A DNA stretch of 64,000 nt, taken from positions 19,287 through 83,286 of the forward strand of contig JAFYWG010000061.1 in NCBI GenBank assembly GCA_017558115.1, in the 5' to 3' direction. The first letter of the stretch is position 1. Each line of letters begins with the position of its first letter. This stretch comes from Alistipes sp. (GTDB lineage Bacteria > Bacteroidota > Bacteroidia > Bacteroidales > Rikenellaceae). The translations under genes were made by a program, and so were the position numbers. The notes below the pieces were generated by a model. That model did no database searches, was not told where the DNA came from, and saw only the letters and a list, made by a program, of their open reading frames with translations. Positions 61,636 through 64,000 of this stretch are shown one piece after another.

Positions 61636-64000
61636 ATGACCAAACGTCTCTTTCTCATCGACGCCTATGCGTTGATATACAAATACTACTACGCCTTTAT
61701 GGGACGCCCCATGCGTAGTCGTGATGGCATGAACACCTCGGTGGTATTCGGCTTCACGAAGTTCTTGCGCGACCTCTTAAAGCGCGAGAACCCCGACCTC
61801 GTAGGCGTAGCTTTCGACCCCCCAGGAGGTAGCTTCCGCCGCGATATATTCCCCGAGTACAAGGCAAACCGCCCACCCACACCCGAGGATATAAAGCTCT
61901 CGGTGCCCTACGTGAAGCGCCTCTTAGAGGCGATGTGCATACCCATTCTCGAGGTGCAGGGCTTCGAGGCAGATGACGTAATAGGCACACTCGCAAAGCG
62001 TGGCGCAGAGGCGGGATTCAACGTCTATATGGTGACACCCGACAAGGACTACGGACAGCTTGTCGACGACAAGTGTGTGATATACAACCAGAAGGGTGAC
62101 GAAATAATATATACCGACCTCGCAGCCATTGAGGCTAAGTATGGCTTTAGCGACCCCGTATTGGTGCGCGACGTGTTGGCTCTATGGGGTGATGCCTCGG
62201 ACAATATCCCCGGTGTGCCAGGCATCGGCGAGAAGGGTGCTGCGAAGCTCGTAAGAGAGTGGGGTACAGCCGAGAACATCCTCGCAAATGCCGATAAGAT
62301 TGGAGGCAAGACGGGTAAGAATATTGCTGAGTGGGGTGATAAGCTGCTGCTTGCTAAGGAGTTGACAACAATACGTTTGGATGCGCCCATAGAGTTTGAC
62401 GAGGCGGCACTCACCATCTGTTGCCCCAACTATACTGAGCTTAAGGCGCTCTATGCTGAGCTCAACTTCACCTCGTTCCTCCGCGACTTGGAGAATGTGG
62501 CACCCGCAGTGCCTGCGACAGATGCCCCAAGGCAGGAGGCGCAGACGCAACTTCAGGAGGTGGCACGTGCCAAGTCTGAGTCGAAGCGTCGTGCCTCGTT
62601 GGAGGGTCAGGGCGACCTCTTTGCTATGTTCGACGCACCAGTTGCGGCAACTATAGAGCCCGTTACGGAGGAGGTAGCCGAGGTAGAGGGATTTTATACC
62701 ATTTCGACAACTAAGCATGACTACCGCATCGTTAATAATGTCAGCGAGTTACGTAAGTTAGTGGCCTATCTCTCAACATTTGCGGAGTTCAGCTTCGACA
62801 CCGAGACTACGGGTATAGACCCCAATACATGCCGCATTGTGGGTATGTCGTTTGCTGCCGAGCCATTCAAGGCGTGGTACCTACCTTTTGGCGATGCAAG
62901 TCGTGAGGACTATATAACTATTTTGCGTCCACTCTTTGAGAATGAGGCTATTGCAAAGGTTGGTCAGAACCTGAAGTACGACATTATGGTGCTTGCCAAG
63001 TTGGGCATCGCGGTGCGTGGCAAGAAGATAGACACCATGCTCCTGCACTACCTACTCGACTCTGAGGCGCGCCACAATATGGACTTCCTCGCTGAACGAT
63101 ACCTCAACTACTCGCCCATATCTATCGAGACACTCATAGGTAAGGGTGCGAAGCAGTTGACAATGGATATGGTTGGCGTGGAGCGTGTTGCGGAGTATGC
63201 AGCAGAGGATGCCGACGTCACCTTGCGCCTAAAGCATGTTCTCTACCCCGAGGTGGAGAAGATGGGTATGCTCGACCTCTACCACAACATTGAGGCTCCG
63301 ATGATAGATGTGCTCGCCGCTGTGGAGATGGCGGGTGTGACGGTCGATTGTGAGGCCTTGGCACGCTACGCCGTGGAGTTGCGAGATATGCTGCAACGCC
63401 TCGAGAGCGAGGTGCGAGAGTTGGCAGGTGAGCCTGCGCTTAACATCAACTCATCGCGCCAGTTAGGCGAGGTGTTATTCGCCAAGTTACGTATCACGGA
63501 GAAGCCTAAGATGACAAAGACCAAGCAGTTCTCAACCGAGGAGGAGTACTTGCAGGGCTTTGCTCACGACTTTCCCATTGTGAGCAAGATATTGGAGTAC
63601 CGCGGCGTGAAGAAGCTCCTCTCTACATACGTTGAGGCGTTGCCTGAGTTGGTAAATAGGGAGACGGGTAAAATACATACTTCGTATAATCAGGCTGTTA
63701 CAGCCACAGGACGACTATCTTCTACAAATCCCAATTTGCAGAATATCCCCGTGCGCGATGCTTTGGGTAAGCCGATACGTGCTGCCTTTGTGGCCTCTGA
63801 TGCGAAGCACACGCTCATCGCTGCCGACTATTCGCAGATTGAGCTTCGACTGATGGCGCATCTTAGTGGCGACGAGGCTCTTATCGAGGCCTTTAAGCAG
63901 GGTGAGGATATCCATGCAGCAACGGCGGCACGCCTCTACAAAAAGGGTGTGGCGGAGGTGTCGAGCGACGAGCGTCGTAGCGCCAAGACTGCCAACTTCG
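61636..64000 (+). CDS. polA: DNA polymerase I, 5' part (cut by window end)
   Basis: The frame starts at the ATG at 61636 (MTKRLFLIDAYALIYKYYYA) and stays open to the window end, giving 788 codons. The N-terminal 5'-3' exonuclease domain (about 1-290) includes VQGFEADDVIGTLAK and SDNIPGVPGIGEKGA. A Gln/Ala/Glu-rich linker follows (about 295-355). The 3'-5' exonuclease domain has an intact FDTETTG motif (about 387-393) and VGQNLKYDIM, so proofreading should be active. The polymerase domain begins around 560 with TGRLSSTNPNLQNIP (about 691) and motif A DYSQIELRLMAHLSG. The final polymerase motifs lie beyond the edge. It is probably transcribed with queD. Confidence 0.95.
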   Translation, partial: MTKRLFLIDAYALIYKYYYAFMGRPMRSRDGMNTSVVFGFTKFLRDLLKRENPDLVGVAFDPPGGSFRRDIFPEYKANRPPTPEDIKLSVPYVKRLLEAMCIPILEVQGFEADDVIGTLAKRGAEAGFNVYMVTPDKDYGQLVDDKCVIYNQKGDEIIYTDLAAIEAKYGFSDPVLVRDVLALWGDASDNIPGVPGIGEKGAAKLVREWGTAENILANADKIGGKTGKNIAEWGDKLLLAKELTTIRLDAPIEFDEAALTICCPNYTELKALYAELNFTSFLRDLENVAPAVPATDAPRQEAQTQLQEVARAKSESKRRASLEGQGDLFAMFDAPVAATIEPVTEEVAEVEGFYTISTTKHDYRIVNNVSELRKLVAYLSTFAEFSFDTETTGIDPNTCRIVGMSFAAEPFKAWYLPFGDASREDYITILRPLFENEAIAKVGQNLKYDIMVLAKLGIAVRGKKIDTMLLHYLLDSEARHNMDFLAERYLNYSPISIETLIGKGAKQLTMDMVGVERVAEYAAEDADVTLRLKHVLYPEVEKMGMLDLYHNIEAPMIDVLAAVEMAGVTVDCEALARYAVELRDMLQRLESEVRELAGEPALNINSSRQLGEVLFAKLRITEKPKMTKTKQFSTEEEYLQGFAHDFPIVSKILEYRGVKKLLSTYVEALPELVNRETGKIHTSYNQAVTATGRLSSTNPNLQNIPVRDALGKPIRAAFVASDAKHTLIAADYSQIELRLMAHLSGDEALIEAFKQGEDIHAATAARLYKKGVAEVSSDERRSAKTANF

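Overview
The window is a typical Bacteroidota chromosome segment, most likely order Bacteroidales. The family is less certain, but the gene content would fit an Alistipes/Rikenellaceae-like gut anaerobe. The evidence is a recurring promoter of the phylum-specific form (TTTG, about 20 nt, TAnnTTTG) before many genes, GldE, BACON-domain and TPR-HTH lipoproteins, GH97, EF-G2, menaquinone biosynthesis, and the absence of strong Shine-Dalgarno sites. I see no rRNA, tRNA, insertion sequence, prophage, integrase or CRISPR array.

Layout. 1-5000: end of an OmpH/Skp chaperone gene, a long intergenic region with a strong candidate small RNA on the minus strand, a membrane TPR-HTH regulator and a lipoprotein pullulanase. 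5085-15055: minus-strand genes for an MsbA-like exporter, NrnA, an AT-rich gap with DnaA-box-like sites (candidate origin), Mrp, SppA, an M13 peptidase and Pgk. 15343-20073: transketolase and an AT-rich helicase-IV-like protein. 20196-31728: a GH5 mannanase-like lipoprotein, then murG-murC-ftsQ-ftsA-ftsZ with gldE, a phosphopantetheinyl transferase and a MATE exporter downstream. 31793-35129: lipA-lipB-recJ on the minus strand. 35345-42269: two adjacent DUF262 genes (possible defence module) and a large collagen-like/BACON/LRR surface lipoprotein. 42539-50762: GH97, a small Cys-rich lipoprotein, an ABC permease-menG-unknown-SPOR operon and KatG. 51299-64000: a BACON lipoprotein, dnaB, a YifB/ComM AAA protein, an EF-G paralogue with degenerate GTPase motifs, kbl, queD and the first 788 codons of polA.

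Most genes are housekeeping (envelope growth and division, glycolysis/pentose phosphate, lipoylation, replication/repair). The accessory signal sits in the DUF262 pair, the helicase, and the noncoding DNA.

The most unusual structure is intergenic. Five copies of a compound 3' hairpin element begin at the stop codons of five unrelated genes; their stem sequences differ but the fold is kept. Several intergenic regions hold 9-nt-periodic repeats, some with the reverse complement on a second arm. Two copies of a dispersed palindromic repeat occur. The division proteins are also atypical: FtsQ has a roughly 90-residue helical insertion and FtsZ has Arg in place of the T7-loop Asn.
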